Below are positions 49,498-59,025 of a stretch of 64,000 bases of DNA, piece after piece; the stretch's first letter is position 1, and each line of letters starts with the position of its first letter. The translations under genes and the position numbers were made by a program. The stretch lies in assembly GCA_041741375.1 (NCBI GenBank), contig JBGSKF010000020.1:13942-77941 (forward strand), given 5' to 3'. Source of the DNA: OFTM291 sp041741375. Lineage in GTDB: Bacteria; Gemmatimonadota; Gemmatimonadetes; Gemmatimonadales; GWC2-71-9. The notes beneath the pieces were generated by a model. The model was not told the DNA's origin, searched no databases, and was given only the letters and a program-made list of their open reading frames with translations.

Positions 49498-50966
49498 GGG
49501 TTGTCCACCCTCCCCGGCCTCGCCGGTTCTCGAGTCAGCACCGCTTGATAGTGCACCGACCATCCCCGGAGCGGGCTCCGTTCCAGCGCCGCCTCGACGC
49601 GGAGCAGCGGGGCGAGCAGGGCTCGGGGGAGAAAGTCGGGCAGGAAGGTAAAGCAGGCCAGGTCCGACAGGGTGAATCCTTCCGTGGCGTACCACTGCCG
49701 CGGGGCGATCCACCACTCGGTGCCATCGTCGATCGTGCGGAGCAACGGAAAAAGGTAGCCCATGTAGAACCGGAAGAGCGGGTTGCGGGGGTTGCTCTCC
49801 TGCACGATGAAACGGCCTCCCGGCCGGAGCACCCGCCGCACCTCGGCCACCGCCCGGGCCTGGGCCCGCGGATCGCCCACGTGATGCAGCACCCCGACGG
49901 TGTACACGAAGTCGAACGTCCCGCTCCGGAAGGGAAGAGCGAGGGCGCTCCCGGCCGCGGCCCCTCCGTCCCCCACCCTTCCCTGCTGCAGAAGCGCCCG
50001 CGCCGGATCCACTCCGATGACCTGGAAACCGGCTTCGCGCATGGCGAGCCGCTGGCGTCCGAGCCCGCATCCCAGGTCGAGGCCCAGGGGGGTCTCCGGG
50101 GCACACCCCGAGGTGGCCCGCACCAGGTGGCCCACCCGGCGCCGGAGGAGGAGATCCCAGACGTGCCCGGCAAACTGGTTCAGGTACTCCCCGGCGATCT
50201 CATCGAAATGCGCGGCCGCGTCCTGTGCCGGGCGGCGGCGGCGGGATCGGATCAGCCACGCACCCGCGAGCGCCGCTCCGCCGAGCACCGCGAGGATCCA
50301 GCCCGGGGCGACGAGCCGCGTCACCCCCTCGGGCCCGCCGAGCTCGGCCACCGGGTTCACGGCCAGGAGACCGGAAAGGAATCCGCTGCTCCCCGCGTCG
50401 ACGAGAGCCCGGAGGGGCATCGGCACACCGGCCACCAGAGCCGTCACCCCCACAGCGCCAAGGGCCGGAAGCCACACCAGGAGCGAGATCCCCAGAGCGG
50501 CCCCGAGGGGAAGCGGCGTTCGGAACCGCTCGGCGGCGGGGGAGAATCGGCTGGTGAGGTTCAGGCGAAGCAGGATCCACAGCACGATCCAGAGCGCGAC
50601 CCCTCCCGTCAGGACGGCGGCGACACTCGACCAGGAGCCAAGGGCGAGAGCGACCAGAAGGGTGAGCGCCCCGGCATCGAGAACCCGTTCGAGCACCCAG
50701 GCGGGGAGCACTCTCCTCCATCCCGGACCCGGACTCCGGGCACAGAGCCATCCCCGCAGGAGGGCCTCCCCCACGCCGAACGGGGTGAACCATCCCGGCA
50801 GCGCCACGGCATACCGGACCAGGCCCCACCGGATCGGGGTCCGCAGGTCGAACCGGCGGAGGAGCCATTGCCAGCGGAGAAATCGCAGGAACCCCCAGGC
50901 CACCATGAGCCCGGTGGCCAGGGTCACCGCCAGCAGCGAGGTCAGGGGGGGCCCGGGGTCCGTCAC
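49491..50966 (-). CDS. fusion: flippase-like (UPF0104) membrane domain plus SAM methyltransferase
   Basis: A 491-residue two-domain protein. Residues about 10-245 form six or seven helices with the flippase-like pattern RFLRWQWLLRRFDLRTP, VALPGWFTPFGVGEALLRGWL and VLERVLDAGALTLL. Residues about 255-480 are a class I methyltransferase: LGLDLGCGLGRQRLAM, FDFVYTVGVLHHVGDPRAQA and LRPGGRFIVQESNP. There is no frame break at the junction (SRRRRPAQDAAAHFDEIAG), so the fusion is genuine unless the assembly is wrong. It could methylate a lipid-linked glycan at the membrane and pass it across. The GTG start overlaps the upstream stop (GTGA). Confidence 0.82.
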   Translation of the reverse strand: MTDPGPPLTSLLAVTLATGLMVAWGFLRFLRWQWLLRRFDLRTPIRWGLVRYAVALPGWFTPFGVGEALLRGWLCARSPGPGWRRVLPAWVLERVLDAGALTLLVALALGSWSSVAAVLTGGVALWIVLWILLRLNLTSRFSPAAERFRTPLPLGAALGISLLVWLPALGAVGVTALVAGVPMPLRALVDAGSSGFLSGLLAVNPVAELGGPEGVTRLVAPGWILAVLGGAALAGAWLIRSRRRRPAQDAAAHFDEIAGEYLNQFAGHVWDLLLRRRVGHLVRATSGCAPETPLGLDLGCGLGRQRLAMREAGFQVIGVDPARALLQQGRVGDGGAAAGSALALPFRSGTFDFVYTVGVLHHVGDPRAQARAVAEVRRVLRPGGRFIVQESNPRNPLFRFYMGYLFPLLRTIDDGTEWWIAPRQWYATEGFTLSDLACFTFLPDFLPRALLAPLLRVEAALERSPLRGWSVHYQAVLTREPARPGRVDNPC

Positions 50967-52582
50967 CGGACTCGTTCCCCGGCCCGCCGGCCGCGCTCCT
51001 CGATGTCCCGCAGGAGCTCGCAGCTGTCCCCGGTTCCGTCGGTCCGCAGTTCCAGCAGGACCGTCTCCTCCCCAAAGGTCCGCACCACTCGGAGCTCGTG
51101 GCATCGGGGTGCGAGCAACGCCGGCATCTCGAACTGGTCATGCGCCGTGAGGGCCGCCAGCAGAATGTACGTCACCCCCGCGTTTCGGAGCCCCTCCAGG
51201 ACCCGGTCGGGCTCCACTCCCCGGACCCACTCGATCGAGTGCTCCACCGTCCGTCCCGAGTGCCAGGCAAAGGCGGCCTCCCGGTCCACCAGAACCACCC
51301 CGGGGGGGAGACTGTCCCGGGCATACCGGGCGGCGGCAAAGAAGCCGAGCTGTTCCGGTGTGTAGCAGGTGGGAGACTCGTACTGCACCTCCCGATCGCA
51401 CCGGATCCCCGTCTCCACGAAGCGCGCCACCTGGGGCCACCCCTGAAGGGGTACCGGCACCAGGAGCAGCGCCAGAAGGGCCCCTCCCACCCAGCGCGAC
51501 CGTTGCCACACGGCCCACGTCCCGGCGAGGAGCGTCAGCCAGATCAGCGGCTGCACCGGGAAGAGAAAGCGACGGGTGGACCAGGTCCACACGACAAGAA
51601 GGCCGAAGTATCCGACCAGGTAGAGCGGAACCACGCGCCACCGGCGCCAGACCACCACGAGGCCGATGCCGCCGCAGACCAGGGCCACCAGCACCCAGGC
51701 GAGGTTGTCCGCCATCGTTTCCCGAAGGCGCAGGAAGGGGAGCACCGCGGGGATCTCCCGCCCGGCCAGATCGCCCAGGCGAACCAGCGCACTCCGGGCA
51801 AGGCCGAGGAGCGCGGACCCGTTCCGTCCCGCCCATTCGGCCTGGGCCGCCAGATCGTTCACGTAGGAGCGACCCAGAGTCTTCTGGGGACCGAGGAAGG
51901 TCCAGGCGAGCCAGGGCCCGAAACCGAGGAGAAAGACCCCGGTGGCGATCCCGAAGCGCCGCCAATGGCGGGCCAGGAACCAGATCGCCGCCACCGCCAC
52001 GAGGAGCGCGAGGCCGATGGTGCGGACGTGGGCCGCCAGCAGTGCCGCGACCAGTGCCAGGGCCATTCTCCTCTTTGGAATATCCGGACTCGACAGGGCC
52101 CAGAGCGCCACCATCGACGCGGCGAAGAACGCCGCCTCGGACATCAGGCGGCCCGCGGGCGCGAGCACCGCCGTGGACCAGGCCGCCGCCGCGAGCGCCA
52201 CGAGGGCCAGCCCGTCCGGGATCACGCGCCGCGCCCCGGCAAAGAAGGCCGCGAGCCCGACACTGGAGAGGAGCACCACCAGGACGAAGGTGGCCGGAAT
52301 GGAGTTGCCGCTGATCCACCCCGTCACCGCGAGGATGGCGGGCCACCCGGGGGGATACTGGGTGTGCCAGGGGGCGCTTGGGAGGTAGAGATCGCGATAG
52401 GTTCCCTGGCGGAGGGCATCGGCGAGGACCAGGTACACCGCGTCGTCGTTGCTGTAACTCACGCCGGGAAGCCGGCCCAGCCAGGCGAGCACCGCGTGCC
52501 CCAGGATGATCACGGCGGCGAGGGCGACCACCCTCCGCTCGGTGAGCCATCCGGCCGCCGGGGGGTGCCCCGCGCTGGTCAC
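50963..52582 (-). CDS. polytopic membrane glycosyltransferase, GT39/PMT-like
   Basis: A 539-residue protein with about ten helices. The GT-C motif YSNDDAVYLVLADALRQGTY, with acidic Asp-Asp in the first periplasmic loop (about residue 45), is followed by WHTQYPPGWPAILAV, typical of dolichyl-phosphate-mannose-type transferases. A C-terminal periplasmic domain of about 130 residues follows. It uses a polyprenyl-phosphate sugar to decorate a surface glycan or protein. The GTG start overlaps the stop of the upstream GT4 gene. Confidence 0.82.
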   Translation of the reverse strand: MTSAGHPPAAGWLTERRVVALAAVIILGHAVLAWLGRLPGVSYSNDDAVYLVLADALRQGTYRDLYLPSAPWHTQYPPGWPAILAVTGWISGNSIPATFVLVVLLSSVGLAAFFAGARRVIPDGLALVALAAAAWSTAVLAPAGRLMSEAAFFAASMVALWALSSPDIPKRRMALALVAALLAAHVRTIGLALLVAVAAIWFLARHWRRFGIATGVFLLGFGPWLAWTFLGPQKTLGRSYVNDLAAQAEWAGRNGSALLGLARSALVRLGDLAGREIPAVLPFLRLRETMADNLAWVLVALVCGGIGLVVVWRRWRVVPLYLVGYFGLLVVWTWSTRRFLFPVQPLIWLTLLAGTWAVWQRSRWVGGALLALLLVPVPLQGWPQVARFVETGIRCDREVQYESPTCYTPEQLGFFAAARYARDSLPPGVVLVDREAAFAWHSGRTVEHSIEWVRGVEPDRVLEGLRNAGVTYILLAALTAHDQFEMPALLAPRCHELRVVRTFGEETVLLELRTDGTGDSCELLRDIEERGRRAGERVR

Positions 52583-53718
52583 GCGGTCATTCCCTGATAG
52601 ATGCGGGCCAGATCGGCGCTGCACGCCCGCACGTCGAACGCGTCGAGCATCCGTCGCCGCATCTGCTCCCCATGGGTGGTGACCAGGGCCGGCTCGTCGA
52701 CATACCGCTGGAGCGCGTCGGCGATCCCGGTGGCATCGCGCTCCGCCACGAGCAGATCGGCGTGGGGGCCGAAAAGAAAGGGGATGTCCGAGTGCCGGGT
52801 TGACACGACCGGCATGGCGGAAAGCATCATCTGCTGGATCACGAACGGGGTCCCCTCCATGTCGCCATCGGCGGCCTCCACGCTCGGCGCCACGAACACA
52901 TGGTGCGCCAGGGCCTGCCGCATGAGGGAGTGAAACGGGAGCCAGCCGTGGAGCGTGATCGCGTCTCCCGCATTCTGCGCTCCCAACCGGTCGCGGATGG
53001 CGGCCTCGGTGCGCTGGTCGTCGGCCCGTCCTCCCGGCCCCCCCACGATGCTGAGCTGCACCGGCACCTGTCGGCGCACCAGAAGGTCCATCGCCTCGAG
53101 CAGGTGGATCAACCCCTTCTTTTCCCGGAAGGTGCCGGCAAAGAGGACCCGGAGGGGCTCACCGGGTCGGAGCACCCGCGGGGAAAAGGGAATGTCGCCG
53201 GGGTCGACGCCGAGAGGGTGAATCACGATCCGGTCCCGGGGGCAGCCCAGGCCGGCCAGGGCATCGGCCATGAAGGGTCCGAGTGCCAGCACCCGGGTGG
53301 CGGCGGCAAAGAGCGCCGCGTGGCGATCCTTCCATTCCGGCTGGTGACGGTGCAGGAACACATCCGCCCCGTAGAATCCGATGCACCAGGGAACACCGAG
53401 CGCCCGGTGGAGGTGGTGGTCTCCCGCCGCGACATAACCGAAATGGGAATGCAGAACGCCGGGGCGGAGCCGGGCGAGCCAGCGGAGTTCACAGGGAGTG
53501 TGGACCCGGCCGGTGGCCCGGCGCCACGCCCGGGCCCCGATGCTCCGCCCCGGCCACACCCTCGCCTCGAGCAGGGGGAACTCGGTGCGATTCTGCAACG
53601 CACCGGCCAGCACCACCGGGCGATACCGGGGGAGATGCCGGAGATGGTCGTAGAGCCAGTTCATGGTCCGGCCGACGAAGGCGTCGGCGCGTTGCAGGGC
53701 CACGGGAGCTTCGGTCAC
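52579..53718 (-). CDS. glycosyltransferase family 4
   Basis: About 379 residues. The N-terminal domain contains LRPGVLHSHFGYVAAGDHHL and CIGFYGADVFLH. The donor domain has LRVLFAGTFREKKGLIHLLEA, and the EX7E-like region is MEGTPFVIQQMMLSAMPVVS, with Gln in place of the second Glu. The start is uncertain: GTG at 53718 has a strong GGGGAGGGGA before it, while an upstream ATG (53739) and GTG (53772) are alternatives. The stop overlaps the next membrane protein gene. Confidence 0.82.
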   Translation of the reverse strand: MTEAPVALQRADAFVGRTMNWLYDHLRHLPRYRPVVLAGALQNRTEFPLLEARVWPGRSIGARAWRRATGRVHTPCELRWLARLRPGVLHSHFGYVAAGDHHLHRALGVPWCIGFYGADVFLHRHQPEWKDRHAALFAAATRVLALGPFMADALAGLGCPRDRIVIHPLGVDPGDIPFSPRVLRPGEPLRVLFAGTFREKKGLIHLLEAMDLLVRRQVPVQLSIVGGPGGRADDQRTEAAIRDRLGAQNAGDAITLHGWLPFHSLMRQALAHHVFVAPSVEAADGDMEGTPFVIQQMMLSAMPVVSTRHSDIPFLFGPHADLLVAERDATGIADALQRYVDEPALVTTHGEQMRRRMLDAFDVRACSADLARIYQGMTA

Positions 53719-53872
53719 TCCCCTCCCCTCCCCAGGCATCCCGTCGTTGTCATTCCGTGCGGCATGTAACACTCCATCGCGGGGCGCAAGAAACCGGCTC
53801 CGGGATTCGATTGGGGGCCAACCGGTGAACCCCCTCCGCAGGGCAAGAGCAATGCCACCGAAAGCGGCGTCC

Positions 53873-55090
53873 TCACACCTCCGACCCTTTCCCGGGCCCG
53901 CTCAATCGCCAGATCTCCTCCGCGATCATGCTCACGATGACACCCCAGTCATGATCCCTGGCCACCCGGCGGCGGTGAGCCACAACCTCGGGATCCCGCG
54001 CACGCGGTTCCAGCGCCTCCCGCAGGGCGCAGCTCCAGTCCTCCACGCCGTCCGCAATCCAGATGACATCCCGGTGGCGCTCGAGAGCGGGGATCGGGGA
54101 GCCGACCACCGGGAGTCCGGCGGCGAGGTATTCGTGCAGTTTCATGGGATAGATATACTGAGTGTAGCCGTCCCGCAGGTATGGCAGCAGGGCCACATCC
54201 AGGTGCTGGACGTAGGCGGCGAGGTGGGGGGCCGGTTTGGCGTCGAACAGATGCACATTGGGTCGGCGACGGATCCGTTCGATGATGGCCATCAGGGCGG
54301 GGTCGGGTTTGACCGGTCCCAGCAGAACCCATGACCATTCCGGATGGCGCTCCACCAGGGCCTCCAGCAGCGGCCAGTCCAGCTGTTGCTTCAGCCACCC
54401 GACGTATCCCACCCGCGGTCGGGGCACGCTGGCGAGTTCGGGCGGCTCGAGGCATGGGGTGGCAAACCGAAGATAGTCCACTCCATTCGGGGCTCGAACG
54501 GCTCGCCGGGCCACGGATGCCTTGCGATCCCACAGCGTGGCTGAGTGAATGAAGACCAGGTCGGCCTCCTTCAACAGGGCCACCTCCTCGGGGTCCGGCG
54601 CCTGATCCACCGGCGAAAAGGAGTACTCATCGTCCACATGGTAGACCACCGCGTCCCACGGGTACAACAGGGCCGCTTGGCGAAAGGCGGGGCGCCAGAG
54701 GTACAGCACCACGGAGCGGCAGCCCCGCCGACGCAACCGCGCGACCGCATTGCCCAGACGGCGCCGCAGCAGGAGCTCCCCCGCCCATCGGGGATGATGG
54801 ATCCGGGGGAGGTGCCACCCCGCCTGATCAATGTCCAATCCGGGCACCAACCCGCTCGCCGGGGGTGGGGAAGGAGCGCGAAACCGGGTGCGCACCGCCT
54901 CGCGCCATTCGGGAGCGGGACTCATCCAGACCACCGGGAACCACTCCGCCAGGCGACTCACCACATGATGACGGGGTTGCCACAGGGGGCCCCATTCGTC
55001 GGGAACCATGGCCACCACTCCCACCTCGGCGTGGGTGGGCACCCCGGGCACCCGCAGGCCCTCCCGTTCGGTCGTGAGTTCATCCGGCAT
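53873..55090 (-). CDS. glycosyltransferase, GT4/TuaH-like
   Basis: A 405-residue GT-B-like protein: AVVYHVDDEYSFSPVDQ, the donor domain RPRVGYVGWLKQQLDWPLLEAL, LGPVKPDPAL, and MKLHEYLAAGLPVVGSPIPAL, the last being the typical K-x-HEYLA-x-G-P-VV of TuaH-like transferases. It is separated from the next gene by about 150 bases and lies divergent to the 55269 GT4. A 10-bp perfect palindrome AACGATCGTT (55097-55106) is just upstream. The ATG at 55090 lacks a good ribosome-binding site. Confidence 0.8.
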   Translation of the reverse strand: MPDELTTEREGLRVPGVPTHAEVGVVAMVPDEWGPLWQPRHHVVSRLAEWFPVVWMSPAPEWREAVRTRFRAPSPPPASGLVPGLDIDQAGWHLPRIHHPRWAGELLLRRRLGNAVARLRRRGCRSVVLYLWRPAFRQAALLYPWDAVVYHVDDEYSFSPVDQAPDPEEVALLKEADLVFIHSATLWDRKASVARRAVRAPNGVDYLRFATPCLEPPELASVPRPRVGYVGWLKQQLDWPLLEALVERHPEWSWVLLGPVKPDPALMAIIERIRRRPNVHLFDAKPAPHLAAYVQHLDVALLPYLRDGYTQYIYPMKLHEYLAAGLPVVGSPIPALERHRDVIWIADGVEDWSCALREALEPRARDPEVVAHRRRVARDHDWGVIVSMIAEEIWRLSGPGKGSEV

Positions 55091-55268
55091 GGAGGCAACG
55101 ATCGTTCAGGAGGCGGCTCCGACAGGGGGCTGAAGCCGGACACGTCGCAGCGATGAGTTCCCTTCCGCAAGTCCGGTGCCGGTGATTCCTCCCGGAGCAT
55201 CGATGGCCCTACATTTATCGGCTCCAGTCCGGCTCATTCCCGACTCATTCGCTCCGGGTGCAGGATCC

Positions 55269-56417
55269 ATGGCAGCCAAGTCCCTGTTGATCAGCAGCAC
55301 CTACTTTCCGCCGCAGGTGGGGGGGATCTCCGCCCTCATGCGGGGTGCCGCGAGCGCGCTCGGTCCCGACGAGGTGTCCTGTGTGACGGGTGTCAAGGCG
55401 GCCCCGCGGCGCCTCCCGGAGAGCGGAGTGAGGGTATACCGGCGCCCGGGCATCTTCCTCGGCAACAAGGTGGCCCAGTCACTCTGCGTGGGCGCGGTCC
55501 TGGCCGAGCTCGCCGTGCGGGAGCGCCCCCGCCTCCTGCAGGTGGCCACGGTGTATGACGGGCTCCCGGCCCTGATGATGTCCCGGGTGACCGGATGGCC
55601 GATCGTGGTCTGGGCCCACGGCAATGAGATACTCAGTCTGCGGGACGAGTCGTACTCGCGCCCCGGGCAGGCACTCCGGACCGCGGCGCGGGTCATCGCC
55701 AACAGCCGGTTCACCCGGCAGCTCCTCCTCGATGCGGGAGTGCGGGAGGAGCGGATCCGGATCTTCCACCCCCGGTGCGACGCCACCACCTTCACCCCGG
55801 GTGACCCGGCCGCCGCCCGCGCCTCACTCGGAATTGCCGCTGAGGGGCTCGTCATTCTCTCGGTCGGAGGGCTGGTGGAGCGGAAGGGCCACGATATGGT
55901 GCTGCAGGCGCTTCCCGCCCTCCTTGGGGAGTTCCCCACGCTCCAGTATCTGATCGTGGGAGACGGTCCCCACCGCCCCACCCTGGAGGCGAGGGCCCAC
56001 CGGTTCGGCGTGATGGACCGGGTCCGGTTCGAGGGCCGGGTGCCGCAGGAGCAGCTTCCCGACTACTACCGCGCCTCCGACGTGGTGGCGCTGGTGAGCC
56101 GCCACCGGGACGCGGAACACGATGTGGAGGGGTTCGGCATCGTGTTCCTGGAGGCCGCGGCCACCGGACGCCCCAGTGTGGCGGGGCGATCGGGCGGGAT
56201 CGAGGATGCGGTGGTGGAGGGGGAGACCGGGTTCCTCGTTGATCCGGCGTCCGTGGAGGACACGGCCGCGGCGATCGGGCGGCTGCTGCGGGACCGGGAT
56301 CTGGCGATGAGGATGGGGGAGGCCGGCCGGCGGCGGGTCGTGGCCGGGTTCACCTGGGAGGGAGGGGTGCGGGAACTCCGGGACATCCTCGGAGAGGCGG
56401 TAGGCGGTGGGCGGTAG
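55269..56417 (+). CDS. glycosyltransferase family 4, PimB-like
   Basis: A 382-residue GT-B protein: LLISSTYFPPQVGGISALM, the acceptor domain WPIVVWAHGNEIL, RVIANSRFTRQLLLDAG, the donor domain LVILSVGGLVERKGHDMVLQAL, and EX7E in EGFGIVFLEAAATGRPSVAG. This resembles phosphatidyl-myo-inositol mannosyltransferases and related GT4. AGGA lies four bases before the ATG at 55269. The last residues (EAVGGGR) and TAG stop come from a GGCGGTA heptamer repeat. It converges on the amidase gene. Confidence 0.86.
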   Translation: MAAKSLLISSTYFPPQVGGISALMRGAASALGPDEVSCVTGVKAAPRRLPESGVRVYRRPGIFLGNKVAQSLCVGAVLAELAVRERPRLLQVATVYDGLPALMMSRVTGWPIVVWAHGNEILSLRDESYSRPGQALRTAARVIANSRFTRQLLLDAGVREERIRIFHPRCDATTFTPGDPAAARASLGIAAEGLVILSVGGLVERKGHDMVLQALPALLGEFPTLQYLIVGDGPHRPTLEARAHRFGVMDRVRFEGRVPQEQLPDYYRASDVVALVSRHRDAEHDVEGFGIVFLEAAATGRPSVAGRSGGIEDAVVEGETGFLVDPASVEDTAAAIGRLLRDRDLAMRMGEAGRRRVVAGFTWEGGVRELRDILGEAVGGGR

Positions 56418-56633
56418 GCGGTGGGCGGTAGGCGGTAGGCCCCACCATCCGCGCGTCATTGCGAGGGCCCGCAGGGCCCGTGGCAATCTCGTGAACCGGT
56501 GCCGGCCCTGAATGACGCCCCGTCGGCCTTCACGCCGGAACCGACCTGGGCTCGGGCAGGAAGGCCGGCCATCCCGCTCCGGAACACCATTCGCTCACGG
56601 GATCGCCACGGCGGCTGCGCCGCCTCGCGATGA
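56402..56633. repeat. composite palindromic element, copy 1
   Basis: The element consists of GGCGGTA/GGCGGTG heptamers (56402-56440), then hairpin 1 (cattgcgagggcccgcagggcccgtggcaat, 56457-56487), an approximately 100-bp linker, and hairpin 2 (gatcgccacggcggctgcgccgcctcgcgatgac). A near-identical copy is at 59265-59499. It lies between two convergent genes and supplies the 3' ends of both. Confidence 0.85.
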
Positions 56634-58121
56634 CATCCCGTCGGCTACGCGCCACGCCTGCCACGCCTGGATACCGCCGACGATCCCGGCCGCCGATTGG
56701 GCAACCCCTTCCGCCGAGCGCAGCCATGCCTCCCGCGTGGGCATCACCAGGGCCGTGATCTCGACCAGGACGGCGGGGAACCAGGTGGGCCGGAGAACGG
56801 CGAGGTTGGACTGGACCGTTCCCATGCGACTCTGCCCCGTGGCTGCCGGGACCGAGTCCCTGAGCCCCCGGGCGGGCGAAAAGGCGTGGGGATGCCACCA
56901 GTAGACCCGGGTGCCATCCACCGATTCGGGCGGGCGTCCGTCGCCCGGTGAGTTGGCGTGGATCGACACGAACACCTCCGCGCCGGCCGCTTCGGCGAGC
57001 GCCACCCGCGCCTCGAGCGACACCGGCTCCGGAGTACTGCGGGTCAGGATCGGTTGGGCACCGAGGGTGCGGAGAAGCCGGGCCGTCTCGAGTGCCACCG
57101 CCAGGGTGACCGAATCCTCCGTCAGGCCGGTGGGTCCGGTGGCACCTCCCGGTGGATGCCCCGGATCAAGGGCCACGACGAGTCCTTCGAGCCCGATCCC
57201 GGCCGCTGCGAGGGGACGGATCTCCAGCGTGGCCCGACCCCGGCGCCACGCGGTTCGCCATCCCAGGAGTGGAGCCGCGAGTTCCAGATCGACGACGACA
57301 CGACCGTCTCCCCGATCGCTCACCGACGCCTGTCGTACCAAGCCACCCGTCGTCTGGGGGGCCGTGACCTGACCGGCGCGCGCCCGGAACAGGGTCCAGC
57401 GCAGGTGATCCTCGACCAGATCCACGGAGGTCGCGAGGAGGTCGGGTGCGTCGAATGCCACGACCGTGACACCCCGGGCCTGAGTCAGGGTGAGAGGGCC
57501 CAGAGTGACGGGATCACCCCGGGGCGGCAAGGCCGGCTCCGTTTCGGCGCGACTCACCCACACCGCGACCCTCCGGGCCAGGCGGACCCGTACCTCGCTC
57601 TCCGTTCCAGCGTCGGTCCGGAGCACGGTCCCGAGCGGCATCGGAAGGGCCAGGTCGCCCCCCGGGGTCCAGCGCCCGAAGACCGGCCGCTCCAGGGTGG
57701 CCTGGTCCATCGTGTCACTCGGCAGGCGCCGCAGTCGGACCCAGCCGGGGGACGAGCGGACCCGCTTCGGCGGCGGGGACGCGGCGCCGTGGCGCAGGGT
57801 GACGGGAATCGAGCGGCGCAGGGTTTCGCTCCCCTTGCTCGCCTCGATCTCGAGCACCGGTACGTCACCGGAGGGAAGGGGGAGAAAGGTCGCGAATCCG
57901 CCGTTTGCCGCCACCGGCACGGGGTGCCCGTTCACCCGGAGCCGCGCCCTGCCGGTACCCACGGTACCCCAGAGGGCGATCGAGTCGGTGACCGGCACCG
58001 GGTCGGTGGTGGGGTGGCGCAGCTCGACCACCAGTGGCCCATCCACCGGGGGGATGGTATACTCTGGCGGGCGGCACCCACCCAGGATCACCATGCCCAG
58101 CAGCGGACCAGCCTGAGTCAT
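56595..58121 (-). CDS. N-acetylmuramoyl-L-alanine amidase (Amidase_3), probable lipoprotein
   Basis: About 508 residues. The N-terminus has a lipobox (MVILGGC), so the protein is probably an outer- or inner-membrane lipoprotein. Two or three beta-rich domains follow. The amidase domain starts near residue 313: VVALDPGHPPGGATG (zinc His), LTEDSVTLAVALETA (zinc Glu), VFVSIHANSPGDG (zinc His) and AVLVEITALV (catalytic Glu). It hydrolyses the peptide-glycan bond of peptidoglycan. The start is uncertain: 58121 gives a short uncharged signal, while an ATG at 58202 with AAAGG gives a longer one but overlaps the divergent gene. The last residues (SSRGGAAAVAIP) come from the repeat. Confidence 0.82.
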   Translation of the reverse strand: MTQAGPLLGMVILGGCRPPEYTIPPVDGPLVVELRHPTTDPVPVTDSIALWGTVGTGRARLRVNGHPVPVAANGGFATFLPLPSGDVPVLEIEASKGSETLRRSIPVTLRHGAASPPPKRVRSSPGWVRLRRLPSDTMDQATLERPVFGRWTPGGDLALPMPLGTVLRTDAGTESEVRVRLARRVAVWVSRAETEPALPPRGDPVTLGPLTLTQARGVTVVAFDAPDLLATSVDLVEDHLRWTLFRARAGQVTAPQTTGGLVRQASVSDRGDGRVVVDLELAAPLLGWRTAWRRGRATLEIRPLAAAGIGLEGLVVALDPGHPPGGATGPTGLTEDSVTLAVALETARLLRTLGAQPILTRSTPEPVSLEARVALAEAAGAEVFVSIHANSPGDGRPPESVDGTRVYWWHPHAFSPARGLRDSVPAATGQSRMGTVQSNLAVLRPTWFPAVLVEITALVMPTREAWLRSAEGVAQSAAGIVGGIQAWQAWRVADGMSSRGGAAAVAIP

Positions 58122-59025
58122 GGCAGAGAGCACGGCGAGAAGAGTACGCCTCGGTGTCCTGCTCGTACTGTCCCTGGTGCCGGGGTTGGGCCTCATGACC
58201 ATCGCCGACCTTTCATTCACCTGGCTTCGCCATGGCCCGCGGATCGAGGCATTGGCGGATTCGGTTCCGCCGATGACGGCCTTCATGGATCTGCGGGACC
58301 GGGAGGGCCACCCTCCGCGCCTTCGCCGGTGGGTGCCGCTCGATTCCCTGCCGCTCCCGGTGGTCTGCGCGGTTCTCGCCGCCGAGAATGTCCGGTTCTT
58401 CCAGCACGGAACCCTGGATTACGCCAATCAGAGGGCGATGCTCTCCCGGGTTCTGCACGGCGACTTTTCGCGGGGAGGGAGCGGCATTGCCCAGCAACTG
58501 GCGCGCAACCTCTATCTCCAGCCGGACCGCACGATCCGCCGGAAACTACGGGAGTACGTGCTGGCCTACAAGATATCCCATGCCCTCACCAAGGAGAGAC
58601 AGCTCGAGCTCTATCTCAACCTGGTCGAGTGGGGCGACGGCGTGTGGGGTGTGGCGGCGGGAAGCGAGCACCTCTTTCAGCGCCCTCTTGGGCAGCTCAC
58701 CGCGAGCGACATCGTCCTCCTCGCCAACGTGCCGCCGGCTCCGGCCCGGGGGCTCGCATTCGCGACGGCGCGTGCCCGCCGAGCCAAGGCAGTCACGGTG
58801 GCGGGCATCCTCTGGCGAGAGGGGGTCCTGGATGGTCTCCAGTGGAGCGCCACCGTGGCCCGGATTCGCCGCATCGGGGACTTCGTGGATCTCGGCATGA
58901 CACCAGCCGAGGCAGCCCTCGCGGTCACGGAAGAGATGGGGGAAGAAGAGGTGGTCACGGAACAGGGGACCGTTCGGGAAGCCGCGCGAGACCGATGCGA
59001 TCCGGGAAATCGGGGAGTGATGTAG
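58120..59025 (+). CDS. monofunctional peptidoglycan transglycosylase (GT51, MtgA-like)
   Basis: A 301-residue protein with one N-terminal membrane helix (about 9-30) and a GT51 domain. VLAAENVRFFQHGTLDY holds the catalytic Glu (usual motif ED-x2-F-x2-H). GGSGIAQQLARNLYLQ matches the canonical GGSTITQQ-A-KNL, and KLREYVLAYKISHALTKERQLELYLN contains the second catalytic Glu region. It polymerises glycan strands from lipid II. Its ATG overlaps the amidase ATG on the other strand (shared CATG). The stop TAG is the first TAG of the GGGAGTA repeat. Confidence 0.86.
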   Translation: MAESTARRVRLGVLLVLSLVPGLGLMTIADLSFTWLRHGPRIEALADSVPPMTAFMDLRDREGHPPRLRRWVPLDSLPLPVVCAVLAAENVRFFQHGTLDYANQRAMLSRVLHGDFSRGGSGIAQQLARNLYLQPDRTIRRKLREYVLAYKISHALTKERQLELYLNLVEWGDGVWGVAAGSEHLFQRPLGQLTASDIVLLANVPPAPARGLAFATARARRAKAVTVAGILWREGVLDGLQWSATVARIRRIGDFVDLGMTPAEAALAVTEEMGEEEVVTEQGTVREAARDRCDPGNRGVM

